From Psychrobacter immobilis (GTDB lineage: Bacteria > Pseudomonadota > Gammaproteobacteria > Pseudomonadales > Moraxellaceae), in contig CAJGZL010000001.1 in assembly GCA_904846145.1 (NCBI GenBank), positions 1,364,001-1,428,000 of the forward strand: a stretch of 64,000 nucleotides of DNA, written 5' to 3'. Below, piece by piece: positions 18,500 to 28,457 of this stretch. The notes below the pieces were generated by a model. It searched no databases and was not told where the DNA came from. It saw nothing but the letters and a program-made list of their open reading frames with translations. Each line of letters begins with the position of its first letter. Within the stretch, counting starts at the first letter, position 1. The translations under genes and the position numbers were made by a program.

Positions 18500-18712
18500 A
18501 AATTTTCCTTTTTTATTATTTATCATCATAAATAGCTAAAGTTGATAAACCTGATAGATATATTAATTTGGCTATTGTCTGACAGTAAGATAACAAACTA
18601 AGGAGTCGATAAATAGATGAAAAATTTTATATTTCGTAAGCTTTGTAAAGTAGAGGTTGCTAATTTATAAGCAATTGCAAAGCCATGACAGTTACTAAAT
18701 TATAGAGTGCTT

Positions 18713-19090
18713 CTAACGTAGTTTTTTTAGCATTTTACTAGGCGTGATAGTAGGCTGAAAAACTCTCGTCCAATTCATCAGCGCAAACAGCACATAAGAC
18801 AATAGGCAAGTATTAATCAGATCATGAATACTGGCTTTTATATTGACACTTTCTAACGCCGAGAAACCTTTAGGTGCAATGATATAACGATTGTCCAGAT
18901 ACTCGCCTGCCAAAGCCACGCACGTTACTATGATTAAGGCAATAAACGATCTTATACCTTGTCTTTTAATAATTGGACGTAGTATCAGTAGGCTTAATAT
19001 ATAGACGCTGGTACCGACATAAATATGTAGAGCGTCCTTATCGAGACCCGTAGCCGCTATTACGCCTAGTTTAAAGGTTTCAAAATCCAC
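18713..19090 (-). CDS. Small membrane protein of unknown function
   Basis: The 125-residue product has three likely membrane helices (about 22-40, 46-65 and 85-107) and a basic C terminus. The pattern LHIYVGTSVYILSLLI, a conserved Glu (AGEYLDN) and SIHDLINT near the third helix is loosely VanZ-like, but I do not recognise the family with confidence. It stands alone between hchA and another small unknown gene. Confidence 0.6.
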   Translation of the reverse strand: MDFETFKLGVIAATGLDKDALHIYVGTSVYILSLLILRPIIKRQGIRSFIALIIVTCVALAGEYLDNRYIIAPKGFSALESVNIKASIHDLINTCLLSYVLFALMNWTRVFQPTITPSKMLKKLR

Positions 19091-19183
19091 TTATTTCTCT
19101 CTAAATATAATTATTTATAATTACAAATGTGAATAAAAAGGCGAGTTATACATTTAATAACTCACCCTATTGCTCAAAAAAAA

Positions 19184-19564
19184 TTAATTAGGGTAAGGCT
19201 GGTTTTCTGTCCAGTTCCAACCTGTTTTTTCAAATATCGACTGCTCAAAATTACAGGATGCTACACCGTATTTAAATTCTTTTCTTAACTCGCATAGTAA
19301 TTCTATAGTGATTTTTCTAAACTCTGGTTTATCAGAATTGTCGTTTTCATCGTAGATATCAACGTAGTAAACCGTTTCAGTTGGGTCTAGCTTCTCTCCT
19401 ATTTCTATAGCTGAGTTATGATTATCATTATTGAACACGACTATATTTATAGTTTGAATATAGCTAGTATGTGAACTTTCTAATTTGTCGAGAATTTCAT
19501 TGATAAAGCTTTGTATTTGCTTTTGGCTTTTATCGGAGTCTATATACAATTTGCAGTAGCTCAT
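19184..19564 (-). CDS. Hypothetical protein, small acidic
   Basis: The 126-aa acidic soluble protein has no signal peptide or membrane segment. The composition (many Asp, Glu, Asn, Tyr) and the Trp-rich end (TGWNWTENQPYPN) resemble polymorphic-toxin immunity proteins, but no toxin is next to it and I do not recognise the family. No clear ribosome site was identified. Confidence 0.55.
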   Translation of the reverse strand: MSYCKLYIDSDKSQKQIQSFINEILDKLESSHTSYIQTINIVVFNNDNHNSAIEIGEKLDPTETVYYVDIYDENDNSDKPEFRKITIELLCELRKEFKYGVASCNFEQSIFEKTGWNWTENQPYPN

Positions 19565-19615
19565 ATCAAAACCCCGAATTAAACTTTAAGTAAATGCGCC
19601 TACAAATAGCTCTAT

Positions 19616-20260
19616 TTAAATATCCCAATCTACAAAGTTCTTTAGTAGCTGCAAGCCTGCTTTATGGCTTTTTTCTGGATGGAACTGAGTAGCGAATAAA
19701 TTGTCTTGAATGATACTGGCACAAAACGGTTGACCATAATCACAGATAGACGCCACTTGTGAGCTGTCGGCAGGCGCACAGTAATAGCTGTGCACGAAGT
19801 AAAAATGGGCGTTATCCTCGATACCATGCCACAATGGATGATCAACATCCATACCGCTGATGGTATTCCAACCCATATGCGGGACTTTAATAGTCGCACC
19901 TTGTTCGTCTTTCCAAGTTGGATCAAACGCTTTTACGCTGCCCTCTAAAATGCCCAAACATGCCGTGCCACCATTCTCAGCGGACTGCTCAAACAATGCT
20001 TGCATACCGACACAGATCGCCATGACAGGCTTATTGAATACCGCATGACGCACGACTTCATCAATACCCGCATCGTGCATACCGATCATGCAATCGCGCA
20101 TAGCACCGACACCTGGGAATACAATCTTGTCAGCCGCCGCGACAACCTTTGGATCGTTAGTAATCGATACTTCTGCGCCAACCGCTGATAGTGCCTTGCT
20201 GGCAGAGTGCAAATTACCCATGCCGTAGTCTAATAGGGCTATTTTGGTCGCTTTACTCAT
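19616..20260 (-). CDS. hisH: Imidazole glycerol phosphate synthase subunit HisH
   Basis: HisH is the glutaminase subunit that feeds ammonia to HisF in histidine synthesis. Class I amidotransferase features are the nucleophile Cys83 in [10 protein letters not shown], the oxyanion region FPGVGAMRD and the C-terminal His-Glu in TQFHPEKS. The start is ATG 20260, which overlaps the hisB stop by one base (TGATG), showing coupling. Length is 214 aa. hisA and hisF are not in the window. Confidence 0.95.
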   Translation of the reverse strand: MSKATKIALLDYGMGNLHSASKALSAVGAEVSITNDPKVVAAADKIVFPGVGAMRDCMIGMHDAGIDEVVRHAVFNKPVMAICVGMQALFEQSAENGGTACLGILEGSVKAFDPTWKDEQGATIKVPHMGWNTISGMDVDHPLWHGIEDNAHFYFVHSYYCAPADSSQVASICDYGQPFCASIIQDNLFATQFHPEKSHKAGLQLLKNFVDWDI

Positions 20261-20913
20261 CAAAAAGCCTCTTTGGTCGATGGTAGCGTATTCAACGCAC
20301 GCTCATCATACTCGCAAGCCATACGTAGCGCACGGGCAAAGGCTTTAAAAGTAGACTCGATTTGATGATGGCTGTTTTTGCCCTTAAGATTATCCAAATG
20401 TACCGTCATCCACGAGTGATTGACAAAACCGTAGAAAAACTCGCTAAATAGATCCACATCAAAGCGACCCACATGCGAGCGGGTAAACGGAATATCCATA
20501 TGTAAACCTGGACGCCCTGATAGATCGACAACAGCGCGAGTTAAAGCTTCATCGAGTGGCGCATAAAAGTGCCCATAACGACGAATGCCCTTTTTATCGC
20601 CAAGCGCTTTGTTAAATGCTTGGCCTAGCGTAATACCTGTATCCTCAACACTGTGGTGATCATCAATAAAGGTATCACCGGTGCACTTGATATCTAAGTC
20701 AAACAGACCGTGACGCTTGATTTGATCAATCATATGATCTAGAAAAGGCACGCCAGTATCGACCGTACCCTGACCTGTACCGTCAAGGTTGACCGTACAA
20801 GTCACTTGAGTCTCAGCAGTATCGCGGGTCACGGTAGCGATACGGGCAGGACGACCGTATTGATTAAGTTTTAAATCTTGTTCGTTAAATGCTGTAGTAG
20901 AATTGGCAGTCAT
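20260..20913 (-). CDS. hisB: Imidazoleglycerol-phosphate dehydratase
   Basis: This is a monofunctional HisB of 217 aa that dehydrates imidazole glycerol phosphate. Mn-binding motifs are [18 protein letters not shown] and, near the C terminus, [17 protein letters not shown]. Unlike the enterobacterial bifunctional form it lacks the histidinol-phosphatase domain. It is the first gene of a hisB-hisH unit transcribed away from the PanZ-like gene; the 216-bp divergent gap must hold both promoters. Confidence 0.95.
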   Translation of the reverse strand: MTANSTTAFNEQDLKLNQYGRPARIATVTRDTAETQVTCTVNLDGTGQGTVDTGVPFLDHMIDQIKRHGLFDLDIKCTGDTFIDDHHSVEDTGITLGQAFNKALGDKKGIRRYGHFYAPLDEALTRAVVDLSGRPGLHMDIPFTRSHVGRFDVDLFSEFFYGFVNHSWMTVHLDNLKGKNSHHQIESTFKAFARALRMACEYDERALNTLPSTKEAF

Positions 20914-21129
20914 AGCTACTCTCTATAAAATAATTGTTATCAAAAGTGATGATATTAAAAAGATGGTCTTATCATAGCAAAACAGCATCATAACAGCTAT
21001 GGTATGACCGTAAAGCACGCACATATTTGCCCTATTCTGCTAAAATAGTGTGTTTAGTATTTTTAATCGCTCCTTTTTACCCTATATTATTTTTAACTAC
21101 ACAACTGCTCGACATTATAGGATACCGTT

Positions 21130-21552
21130 ATGCCTTTAGAAGCAATTGCTATCAATGACTTAAATGCGCCACTAATGGCGAAGCCAAAGCGTGACAATGA
21201 GCTGGCCGAGCGCTTGCAGTCCCTTTATGACAGCGATAATAATCATCCCTGTGGCGAATCAGTTTTGGCTATTATCGAGCAAGGTTTTAAGCGTGGGCAA
21301 TGGCTGTATGTCGGTATGTTCAATGACAAGCCTATCGCTGCAGTTGGCTGTTTTGATGATGGGCAAACCAATGCTAGACGTTTGCAGTATTTAACGGTTC
21401 ATGAGCAAAATCGCGGCCGCGCTATCGATGCCAAATTTATCAAAATGGTCTACGATGCAGAGATCAAAAAAGGCGTGCGTCAGTTTGTCCCTGTCGATGA
21501 GGATATCCACCGTATTATGAGTGAATATGATTTGTTACAGCTAAAATCATAA
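21130..21552 (+). CDS. PanZ/PanM-like GNAT protein, acetyl-CoA sensor family
   Basis: The 140-residue GNAT-fold protein has the hydrophobic strand LQYLTVHEQNRGRAIDAKFI, where the N-R-G-R loop matches the acetyl-CoA binding turn. In the PanZ family such proteins activate cleavage of pro-PanD and sense CoA. Assignment rests on overall pattern and I am only moderately sure; a generic GNAT acetyltransferase is the alternative. A TGCTAAAAT extended -10 lies at about 21038-21046. Confidence 0.5.
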   Translation: MPLEAIAINDLNAPLMAKPKRDNELAERLQSLYDSDNNHPCGESVLAIIEQGFKRGQWLYVGMFNDKPIAAVGCFDDGQTNARRLQYLTVHEQNRGRAIDAKFIKMVYDAEIKKGVRQFVPVDEDIHRIMSEYDLLQLKS

Positions 21553-21598
21553 TTTTGCCTTTAAAATGGTTTATTTAGCATAAAAAAGCAAAAATACC

Positions 21599-21627
21599 TT
21601 GACAGCTGAGCCTATATTTAGTTTAAT
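21599..21627 (+). promoter_or_regulatory. Promoter of tRNA-Phe
   Basis: A perfect -35 TTGACA (21599-21604) is separated by 17 bp from -10 TTTAAT (21622-21627), followed by a GC-containing start region 19 bases before the mature tRNA. Confidence 0.7.
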
Positions 21628-21645
21628 AGCGTCCTCAACGAAGAC

Positions 21646-21721
21646 GGCTCGATAGCTCAGTCGGTAGAGCAACGGATTGAAAATCCGTGTGTCGGCAGTT
21701 CGAACCTGCCTCGAGCCACCA
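21646..21721 (+). tRNA. tRNA-Phe (GAA)
   Basis: A cloverleaf of 76 nt can be drawn: acceptor GGCTCGA with TCGAGCC, D-arm with AGCTCAGTCGGTAGAGC, anticodon loop TTGAAAA giving GAA, T-arm GGCAGTTCGAACCTGCC, and an encoded ACCA end. A terminator follows at 21757. Confidence 0.97.
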
Positions 21722-21756
21722 TTCGTTAATTGCATTCAGCTTTTAAATAAGCGACC

Positions 21757-21795
21757 AAAAAGACCTCAGACATTCGTGTTTGAGGTCTTTTTTTG
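21757..21795 (+). terminator. Terminator after tRNA-Phe
   Basis: AAAGACCTCA pairs with TGAGGTCTTT around a 12-base loop, followed by a run of T. It may also serve the convergent minus-strand gene ending at 21842. Confidence 0.8.
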
Positions 21796-21841
21796 TCGGT
21801 AAGTTTTGAGCTATATTTACTGATTTTTGATTGGTTTATTT

Positions 21842-22207
21842 TTATGAAACTGGATCACGTAACAGTAACTCACAACGCTGCTGAGAATTTAAATTATAGA
21901 CCGTTGCACGATAGTCAACACCATGTCGACCCTCAGCAAAAAAAACTTGATCCCCTACTGATAATTGACAAAAGCTACGCGCGTCATAAATGTAGTTATC
22001 AATCACAAATATCTCATCACCATCCGCTTCTTTAACTTTATAAGTCTCGTTTTGATAAGTATCATCCTTAACCATAAATCGCTCATACCAAGCACCATAT
22101 GCATGACTTGTGCTCATCATACTCATTATTATTAGACCTAATATCACGACTGCTTTAGCTTGTACGCCGTTTAATAAAAATGACTGATTAGTAATGAATT
22201 TACTCAT
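21842..22207 (-). CDS. Hypothetical exported protein
   Basis: The 121-aa product has a signal peptide: a basic start, a hydrophobic core VVILGLIIMSMM and a likely cleavage after SHA. The mature part (about 85 aa) contains two Cys residues, in SFCQLS and RCELLL, that may form a disulfide. No domain is recognised. Confidence 0.6.
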   Translation of the reverse strand: MSKFITNQSFLLNGVQAKAVVILGLIIMSMMSTSHAYGAWYERFMVKDDTYQNETYKVKEADGDEIFVIDNYIYDARSFCQLSVGDQVFFAEGRHGVDYRATVYNLNSQQRCELLLRDPVS

Positions 22208-22390
22208 AAAGGTATGACCTGTCTGCTCGGTTTTTAGCTCTTTAACTATACTAAACTGTATGTTAAATAGATGATTACTTTGGCGCTATAGTAAAGGATT
22301 ACTGTCACGCTTAGATAACATTTTTGTGCTGTTTTTTAACTAAGGACGCTCAGTATACTGAAGTTATCTTAATATTGAAGGTAGGAGACT

Positions 22391-22891
22391 ATGCGAGAGT
22401 TTGATTACGACTTAGATTATAAAAATTTAGACCTGCGCGCGCAGCCTGAGCTGTATCGAGTTGGGCGTGGTGAGCAAGGTGTGCTCTTGGTTGAGCCTTA
22501 TAAGTCAGAGATATTGCCGCATTGGCGCTTTGCGACTCCTGATCTCGCGACCGAAAGTAGTGAGACTATTTGGCAGATGTTTTTAGATTATTTGGCTGAC
22601 GATGATTTTGTCGGAGCGGATATGGCGCGTAAATTTATCCAAATGGGCTTTACCCGCGCGCGGCGCTACGCCAACCATAAAGGTGGCAAGAAATACAAAG
22701 GGTCTGTGCCTGATGATAAAAAAGGTCAAAGTGGCGCGCATGGTCGCGATGAATTACCTAGGCAAGAGGAAGATCCTATCAAAGCAGAATCGGCGCGTAT
22801 CTTTAAGCAAAAATGGGACGACTGCCGCGAGAATGAGGACTATCTTCGCATGAAGAAGGAACACCGCGAGCGCTATAAAGAGGTAGAATAA
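22391..22891 (+). CDS. DUF4385 domain protein
   Basis: This is a 166-aa soluble protein with the DUF4385 hallmarks: YRVGRGEQGVLLVEPYK near the N terminus, WRFATP, ADMARKFIQMGFTRARRYANHKGG in the middle and a charged helical tail. The function of the family is unknown to me. A GGTAGGAG ribosome site lies at 22380-22387, and it is followed 81 bp later by gph. Confidence 0.75.
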   Translation: MREFDYDLDYKNLDLRAQPELYRVGRGEQGVLLVEPYKSEILPHWRFATPDLATESSETIWQMFLDYLADDDFVGADMARKFIQMGFTRARRYANHKGGKKYKGSVPDDKKGQSGAHGRDELPRQEEDPIKAESARIFKQKWDDCRENEDYLRMKKEHRERYKEVE

Positions 22892-22972
22892 AGTAGACTG
22901 GTCTAACTGCTGTGCTAAGGTAATAACAGCCAAAAACTAATATTAAATGACCTAACTTACAGGCGAAAAATA

Positions 22973-23665
22973 ATGAGCGAAACAACGAATGATAAGCAGC
23001 TATTAATTTTTGATTTTGATGGTACTTTGATCGATAGTGTTCCTGATTTGGCAGATGCAACCAATACTATGCTTGAGCAACTAGATAAGCCGACTCATTC
23101 GCTGGCAACGATAAAAGAGTGGGTCGGTAATGGTTCTAGGTTATTGATAGAAAGAGCGTTGGTTGGTAAGACGGAAGTTCTAGAGGGCGAATTAACGACA
23201 GAGGAAGCCGATCACGCTGAGCAAATATTTTTTGACGCCTATAAAAATATTACTAATAGTAAAACCCTTGCTTACCCTGATGTCGATGCAGGATTGCGTC
23301 AATTAAAAGAAGCAGGATTTACTTTAGCTTTGGTCACTAATAAGCCAATACGTTTTGTGCCCAAAATATTAGAAAACTTTGGCTGGACAGCGCTGTTTAG
23401 CAAAGTATTAGGCGGTGATAGCTTGTCCGTTAAAAAGCCCGACCCTGCGCCCTTATTGCAAGTCTGTAAGACACTAAACTTTGAGCCTGCCCAAGCATAC
23501 ATGATTGGCGATTCAATCAATGATATCTCAGCAGGCAAGAACGCTAACATCGATACTTTAGCCTTATCTTATGGCTATAACTACGGCAAAGATATTCGCG
23601 ATAGTCAGCCTAATCAGGCTTTTGATAACTTTGCTGATTTGATGAAATACTTATTAAAAGACTAG
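22973..23665 (+). CDS. gph: Phosphoglycolate phosphatase, HAD family
   Basis: Gph dephosphorylates 2-phosphoglycolate. HAD motif I is DFDGTLIDS (nucleophile Asp14), motif II is LVTNK, motif III is the Lys in VKKPDPAP and motif IV is GDSINDISAGKNA. The product is 230 aa. The TAG stop is created by an insertion sequence: TA (23663-23664) is the target site and the G is the first base of the element. Joining the flanks restores a TAA stop at the same codon, so the protein is not changed. Confidence 0.9.
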   Translation: MSETTNDKQLLIFDFDGTLIDSVPDLADATNTMLEQLDKPTHSLATIKEWVGNGSRLLIERALVGKTEVLEGELTTEEADHAEQIFFDAYKNITNSKTLAYPDVDAGLRQLKEAGFTLALVTNKPIRFVPKILENFGWTALFSKVLGGDSLSVKKPDPAPLLQVCKTLNFEPAQAYMIGDSINDISAGKNANIDTLALSYGYNYGKDIRDSQPNQAFDNFADLMKYLLKD

Positions 23666-24505
23666 GGCGTGTCTTCAATTGGATAAGGCATAAATAATAG
23701 TTACAATACCGCATCTACTGAGTCGATGCGAGAAATACAAGTTATGGCAAGAAAAGCATTAACAGATACACTTTGGGATCAATTGCAATCGACGATGATA
23801 AAGTACGGCTGCTATCAAACTCAAAACAGTCGAGAGATCATGGAAGCCATACTGTGGAAACTACGCACAGGGGCGCCTTGGCGTGACATACCTAAAGAAT
23901 TGTGTTCTTGGAAAACAGCTTATAGTCGCTTTAATCGATGGTCGAAAACTGGCTTATGGGAGAATTTTTTTTTAGCTTACGCAAAGAAATTGATACGGAA
24001 TGGGTATTCACAGACGGAAGCTATGTTCGCTGTCACCAGCATGCAAGTGGAGCTCGGCGTGGTGAAGATAGAGCAATTGGACGAAGCCGTGGCGGCGCAA
24101 CTACAAAGATACACCTATCCTGTGATGCCGATGGATATCCGCTCAATTTTAAAATCACTGGGGGTGACGTCCACGACAGTCAAGTTGCAGGTGAATTGAT
24201 TGACATGATTGGACAAGCTGATTACTTTATCGCTGATAAGGGCTATGATTCCCAAGCGATTAGGGATAAAGCTTACATGCATGACATGATCCCTATAATC
24301 CCTAAAAGAAGCAATGCTAAAGCGCCTAATCCAGAGTTTGATAGCTATTTGTACAAACTGCGTCATCTTGTTGAAAATATGTTTGCAAGGCTTAAGCACT
24401 TTCGTAGTATCGCTACTCGCTATGAGAAGTTAGCTCGTAATTTTAAGTCAATGCTCTATCTAGCGTGTACTCTCGTTCATTGTAAGATGAATTGAAGACA
24501 CGCCC
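23665..24505 (+). mobile_element. IS5-family insertion sequence (IS427-like), 841 bp
   Basis: The terminal inverted repeats GGGCGTGTCTTCAATT (left) and AATTGAAGACACGCCC (right) are perfect over 16 bp. A TA dinucleotide flanks both ends (23663-23664 and 24506-24507), the target duplication expected for this group. Inside are two overlapping transposase frames in the same orientation, the IS427 layout. The element appears complete and sits exactly at the gph stop codon. Confidence 0.92.
23744..24495 (+). CDS. IS5-family transposase, orfA/orfB with -1 frameshift
   Basis: The first frame (ATG 23744 to 24199) holds the N-terminal DUF4096-type DNA-binding part (LWKLRTGAPWRDIP). The second frame (open to 24495) holds the DDE catalytic part: Asp in FTDGSYVRC, Asp in ADKGYDS and Glu in LVENMFARLKHF. 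They join at a run of nine T at 23965-23973, where a -1 slip (ribosomal or transcriptional) gives one transposase of about 250 residues. This is normal for the group and not a sign of decay. Confidence 0.88.
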
Positions 24506-24557
24506 TAATACGAAACCCAAAAATACAATATATAGCGTTTATTTCTTTTAGGTTTTT

Positions 24558-24645
24558 GTAGGGCGCATTTTATGCACCCTACGCCTACTCTGGCTTTTTT
24601 GAATAGTATAAGCTATCAAGTTGTAGACTGGGTTTAAAACCTAGA
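24558..24645. repeat. Interspersed intergenic repeat, copy 1
   Basis: It begins with a near-perfect hairpin: GTAGGGCGCAT, a short T/A loop and ATGCACCCTAC. It continues with GCCTACTCTGGC and ends near GTAGACTGGGTTTAAAACC. A related stretch lies at 43291-43368. It fills the gap between the IS and fhs (24506-24713), where no gene is seen. Confidence 0.55.
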
Positions 24646-24713
24646 AAATGATAACTATTTGCCAATGATAATAAGTTAAATCTATCGCCTATTTGTTCGT
24701 AGGAATTTTTTAT

Positions 24714-26441
24714 ATGACGACTATCCCTAGCGACATTGATATTGCTCAAAGCGCCACTTTACAATCTATTACTACTATTGCCGAAAAAATTGGTCTCTCT
24801 GCTAATAATATAGAGCCTTACGGGCACTATAAAGCTAAGATAAATGCAAACGATGTATTTGCTAAACCTGCCAAATCTACCAAGAGCAAATTGATACTAG
24901 TCACTGCGATCAATCCAACGCCTGCGGGCGAAGGTAAAACCACCGTGACTATTGGTCTAGCCGATGCCCTAAATCGCATTCATCAGCAGCAGCATACTAA
25001 CGAGATTAATGCTAAAAAAGTCACCATGGTCGCCCTGCGTGAGCCTTCACTTGGCCCTGTGTTTGGGATCAAAGGTGGCGCTGCGGGTGGTGGCTATGCG
25101 CAAGTGCTACCCATGGAAGATATCAACCTGCATTTTACCGGCGACTTCCATGCTATCGGTGCCGCCAACAATCTCTTAGCTGCGCTACTCGATAATCATA
25201 TCTATCAAGGTAATGCGCTGGATATCGATCCCAAACAGGTGCTATGGCGACGTGCGGTAGATATGAATGACCGTCAGCTGCGTAACATTATCAGTGGTAT
25301 CGGCAAAAAGACCGATGGCGTCATGCGCGAAGATGGTTTTGATATTACCGTCGCCTCTGAGGTAATGGCTATCTTTTGCTTGGCGACTGATTTGGCTGAT
25401 CTCAAACAGCGTTTAGGTAATATTTTGGTCGCTTATAATTATGACAAGCAGCCTATTTATGCTAGAGATCTTAAAGCGCATGGTGCGATGGCAGCCCTGC
25501 TTAAAGACGCACTACAACCAAATTTAGTACAGACTATCGAAGGTACGCCTGCCATCGTGCATGGTGGTCCTTTTGCTAATATTGCTCATGGCTGTAATTC
25601 AGTCATTGCGACACGCGTGGCTATGCATTTGAGCGATTATACTTTGACCGAAGCAGGTTTTGGCGCGGATCTTGGTGCGCAAAAGTTCTTTGATATAAAA
25701 TGTCGACTTTCAGGGCTAACGCCAGATGCTGTGGTTATAGTAGCGACCATTCGCGCGCTAAAATACAATGGTGGCGTTGCGAAAGATGCGCTGACTGATG
25801 AGAACTTAGCGGCACTTGAGCAAGGCTTGCCAAACCTGTTTAAGCATATTGATAATATGCGCGATGTTTATGGGATGCCAGTCGTGGTAGCTATCAATCA
25901 CTTTATTAGTGATACTGATGCCGAGGTTGCACTAGTGCGCAAAGCTTGCCTGCAAAAAGGCGTTGAGGTTGCCTTGACGCAAGTATGGGAGAAAGGTGGC
26001 GCTGGTGGCGAAGCATTGGCGCATTCGTTGCTTGATTTATTAGATAAAAATAATGAATCAGCTAGCCAATTTCGTTTGGCTTATAATAGCGATAATAGCG
26101 TTGAGGAAAAAATTCGTACGATTGCTCAGCGGATTTATGGCGCAAATGACATCGATATTAGCAGCCTTGCGCAATCAAAAATTAAGCACTTAGAGGCGCT
26201 AAACCTAGACAAGATGCCTATCTGTATTGCCAAAACGCAATATTCACTCAGTGATAATGCCAAGCTGCTTGGGCGTCCTACTGACTTTAATATTCATGTA
26301 CGCGATATCAGTATCTCCACTGGCGCAGGATTTATCATAGTTATTTGTGGCGCTATTATGAAGATGCCAGGTCTGCCCAAACATCCTTCAGCAGAGCGAA
26401 TTGATGTTGACGATAAAGGTAATATCACAGGGTTGTTTTAA
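24714..26441 (+). CDS. fhs: Formate--tetrahydrofolate ligase
   Basis: Fhs makes 10-formyl-THF from formate, THF and ATP for purine and formyl-Met supply. ATG 24714 with AGGAA at 24701-24705 is preferred to the upstream TTG at 24693. The P-loop is [10 protein letters not shown], and other family blocks are [22 protein letters not shown] (in part) and [14 protein letters not shown]. Length is 575 aa, slightly above the usual 556. It is convergent with comM, with only 10 bp between the stops. Confidence 0.95.
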   Translation: MTTIPSDIDIAQSATLQSITTIAEKIGLSANNIEPYGHYKAKINANDVFAKPAKSTKSKLILVTAINPTPAGEGKTTVTIGLADALNRIHQQQHTNEINAKKVTMVALREPSLGPVFGIKGGAAGGGYAQVLPMEDINLHFTGDFHAIGAANNLLAALLDNHIYQGNALDIDPKQVLWRRAVDMNDRQLRNIISGIGKKTDGVMREDGFDITVASEVMAIFCLATDLADLKQRLGNILVAYNYDKQPIYARDLKAHGAMAALLKDALQPNLVQTIEGTPAIVHGGPFANIAHGCNSVIATRVAMHLSDYTLTEAGFGADLGAQKFFDIKCRLSGLTPDAVVIVATIRALKYNGGVAKDALTDENLAALEQGLPNLFKHIDNMRDVYGMPVVVAINHFISDTDAEVALVRKACLQKGVEVALTQVWEKGGAGGEALAHSLLDLLDKNNESASQFRLAYNSDNSVEEKIRTIAQRIYGANDIDISSLAQSKIKHLEALNLDKMPICIAKTQYSLSDNAKLLGRPTDFNIHVRDISISTGAGFIIVICGAIMKMPGLPKHPSAERIDVDDKGNITGLF

Positions 26442-26451
26442 CGCAAACAAT

Positions 26452-28095
26452 CTACTTGCTGCGATAACTCAGTGCCTCTGATACATGGGCGCTAGTGATG
26501 CCTTGGCTATCTGCTAGATCAGCAATCGTTCGCGCCACTCGCAGTACTCTATGATAGCCACGCGCTGATAAATTTAGGCGCTGCTGAGCGAGCTGTAATA
26601 ACTGTTGTTCGCCCTCGCCTAACTGAACATGTTCATCCAGCTCACTAGGACTTAGCTCATTATTGACCTTGTTCTGCCGTGCCAGCTGACGCTTATGAGC
26701 AGCAGCGACTCGCATCCTTACTTGCTCTGAGCTCTCCCCTGCTTTTGCGTTTTGTAGATCGGCAATCGGTAGTGCTGGCACCGTAATATGTAGATCAATT
26801 CGATCTAGTAGTGGTCCTGATAACTTGTCTTGGTAGCGTCTGATTTGCTCAGGACGACAGCGGCATCTTCCTGAGGAATCACCATCGTAACCACAGGGGC
26901 AAGGATTCATCGCCGCAACCAATTGAAAATTAGCAGGAAAGGTCATTTGTGAATTGGCACGGCTAATAGTGATCTGCTTGGCCTCTAATGGCTGACGCAA
27001 TACTTCTAACACCGCACGATCAAATTCGGGCAATTCGTCAAGGAACAAAACGCCTTTATTGGCAAGGGTAATCTCACCAGGTTTGGGTCGTGAGCCGCCT
27101 CCGACTAGCGCCACTGCTGATATGGTGTGATGGACTTGGCGAAAGGGTCGCGTACCATAATCATAATCACTATCAGCGACCGAATAGGTACTGGCGACCT
27201 CTAACGCATCCTCCGCACTTAGATCTGGCAATATCGTTGGCAATCGTGATGCCATTAGCGTCTTGCCAGAGCCAGGCGGCCCTGTAAATAACAGCGAATG
27301 CCCGCCTGCTGCCGCTATCTCCAATGCGCGCCGAGCGTGATGTTGACCTTTGACATCGGCAAGATCAACTTTATAGCCTGCATGTTGCTGCGTAGGACTC
27401 GGAGCAACCGTCTCTAATAGTTCATTATCAGTATTCAGATGACCATTAGGATGAGCTAACGCTTGCAGATGATTGCAAACCGCCTTTAGATTCTGTGCAG
27501 CTAATACTGTTATACCCTCAACCCGACTCGCCTCTGCACCATTGACGCTGGGCACTATTAGCTGCCTTGATTGCGCAGGCGGTAGCAATGGCTCTACCAG
27601 ATCTTGTTCGTGGATAGATGACTTTTTTACAGATGTCTTTATTCCCACCTGCTTTTTTTCTGACGATTTTTTTTCTAATAGCTTGTTAGCCACTAGCGCC
27701 TCAGCTTTTATCGCTCGTGCGACGGCTAAGCTACCTGTGACTTGGCGTAGCTCACCGTTAAGTGCCAACTCACCAATAAACTCAAATGCTGATAATACCT
27801 GTGGGTCAAGCTGATCACTCGCTGCCAAAATACCGATAGCAATAGGCAAATCAAGCCGTGCACCGTCTTTGGGCAAGTCAGCAGGCGCTAGATTGATCGT
27901 CAAACGACGATTAGGAAATTGAAAACCAGAATTCAGAATCGCCGAGCGCACCCGATCTTTACTTTCGCGTACTGCCGCCTCTGGTAAGCCCACAATCGTT
28001 AATGCGGGCAAACCTTGTGATAGATGCACCTCTATAATAACTTGCGGCGCATGCAAGCCAACGACCGATCGTGTATAGACCTGAGCAAACGACAT
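26452..28095 (-). CDS. comM: YifB/ComM family Mg-chelatase-like AAA+ ATPase
   Basis: ComM is a hexameric helicase that promotes branch migration during natural transformation. It has an N-terminal LonC-like domain (residues 1-140) and Walker A GPPGSGKT. Walker B is LFLDELPEF, followed by a zinc-like CPCGYDGDSSGRCRC motif and the C-terminal Mg-chelatase domain. The 547-aa length exceeds the usual ~505 because of a Lys/Ser-rich insertion at about 155-190. dprA, another transformation gene, lies at 51 kb. Confidence 0.92.
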   Translation of the reverse strand: MSFAQVYTRSVVGLHAPQVIIEVHLSQGLPALTIVGLPEAAVRESKDRVRSAILNSGFQFPNRRLTINLAPADLPKDGARLDLPIAIGILAASDQLDPQVLSAFEFIGELALNGELRQVTGSLAVARAIKAEALVANKLLEKKSSEKKQVGIKTSVKKSSIHEQDLVEPLLPPAQSRQLIVPSVNGAEASRVEGITVLAAQNLKAVCNHLQALAHPNGHLNTDNELLETVAPSPTQQHAGYKVDLADVKGQHHARRALEIAAAGGHSLLFTGPPGSGKTLMASRLPTILPDLSAEDALEVASTYSVADSDYDYGTRPFRQVHHTISAVALVGGGSRPKPGEITLANKGVLFLDELPEFDRAVLEVLRQPLEAKQITISRANSQMTFPANFQLVAAMNPCPCGYDGDSSGRCRCRPEQIRRYQDKLSGPLLDRIDLHITVPALPIADLQNAKAGESSEQVRMRVAAAHKRQLARQNKVNNELSPSELDEHVQLGEGEQQLLQLAQQRLNLSARGYHRVLRVARTIADLADSQGITSAHVSEALSYRSK

Positions 28096-28457
28096 GAGCG
28101 TATCCTGATAGAAGTATATATCGATAATAGAGCATTAGTTAGTAGTGCGCAAATGTCGTTCATTTATTTATAAAAGACGGCCTACTCTTATGATGATAAT
28201 AAGCCAATATATACGGCAGAATAATGCCCTTGGTTACTAAAATAGTCATTAGCTAATCAGTTGATATTATTAAATATTAAAACTTTATCGGTACATTTAT
28301 CTTACAACAAATCAGGCAATAAATCTGCTGGCTAAGCAGGTATAAATTGTTATATTATCAATAGGGCTTGTATAGCAATAAAAAAGGATTTTATTGATAG
28401 CTCAGAGTAGCAACAGCGATTTTGAGCAATAATACTTAACCATGGATGGTAAAGCTT
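28096..28457. other. Divergent gap between comM and the acylase gene
   Basis: This 360-bp AT-rich region must hold the promoters of both divergent genes. I see no long repeat, tRNA or small gene in it. Confidence 0.4.

Noticed and set aside
23726..24199. Treating the two IS frames as a decayed transposase
   Set aside because: The two-frame layout with a slippery run, intact DDE residues and perfect terminal repeats is normal for this IS group.
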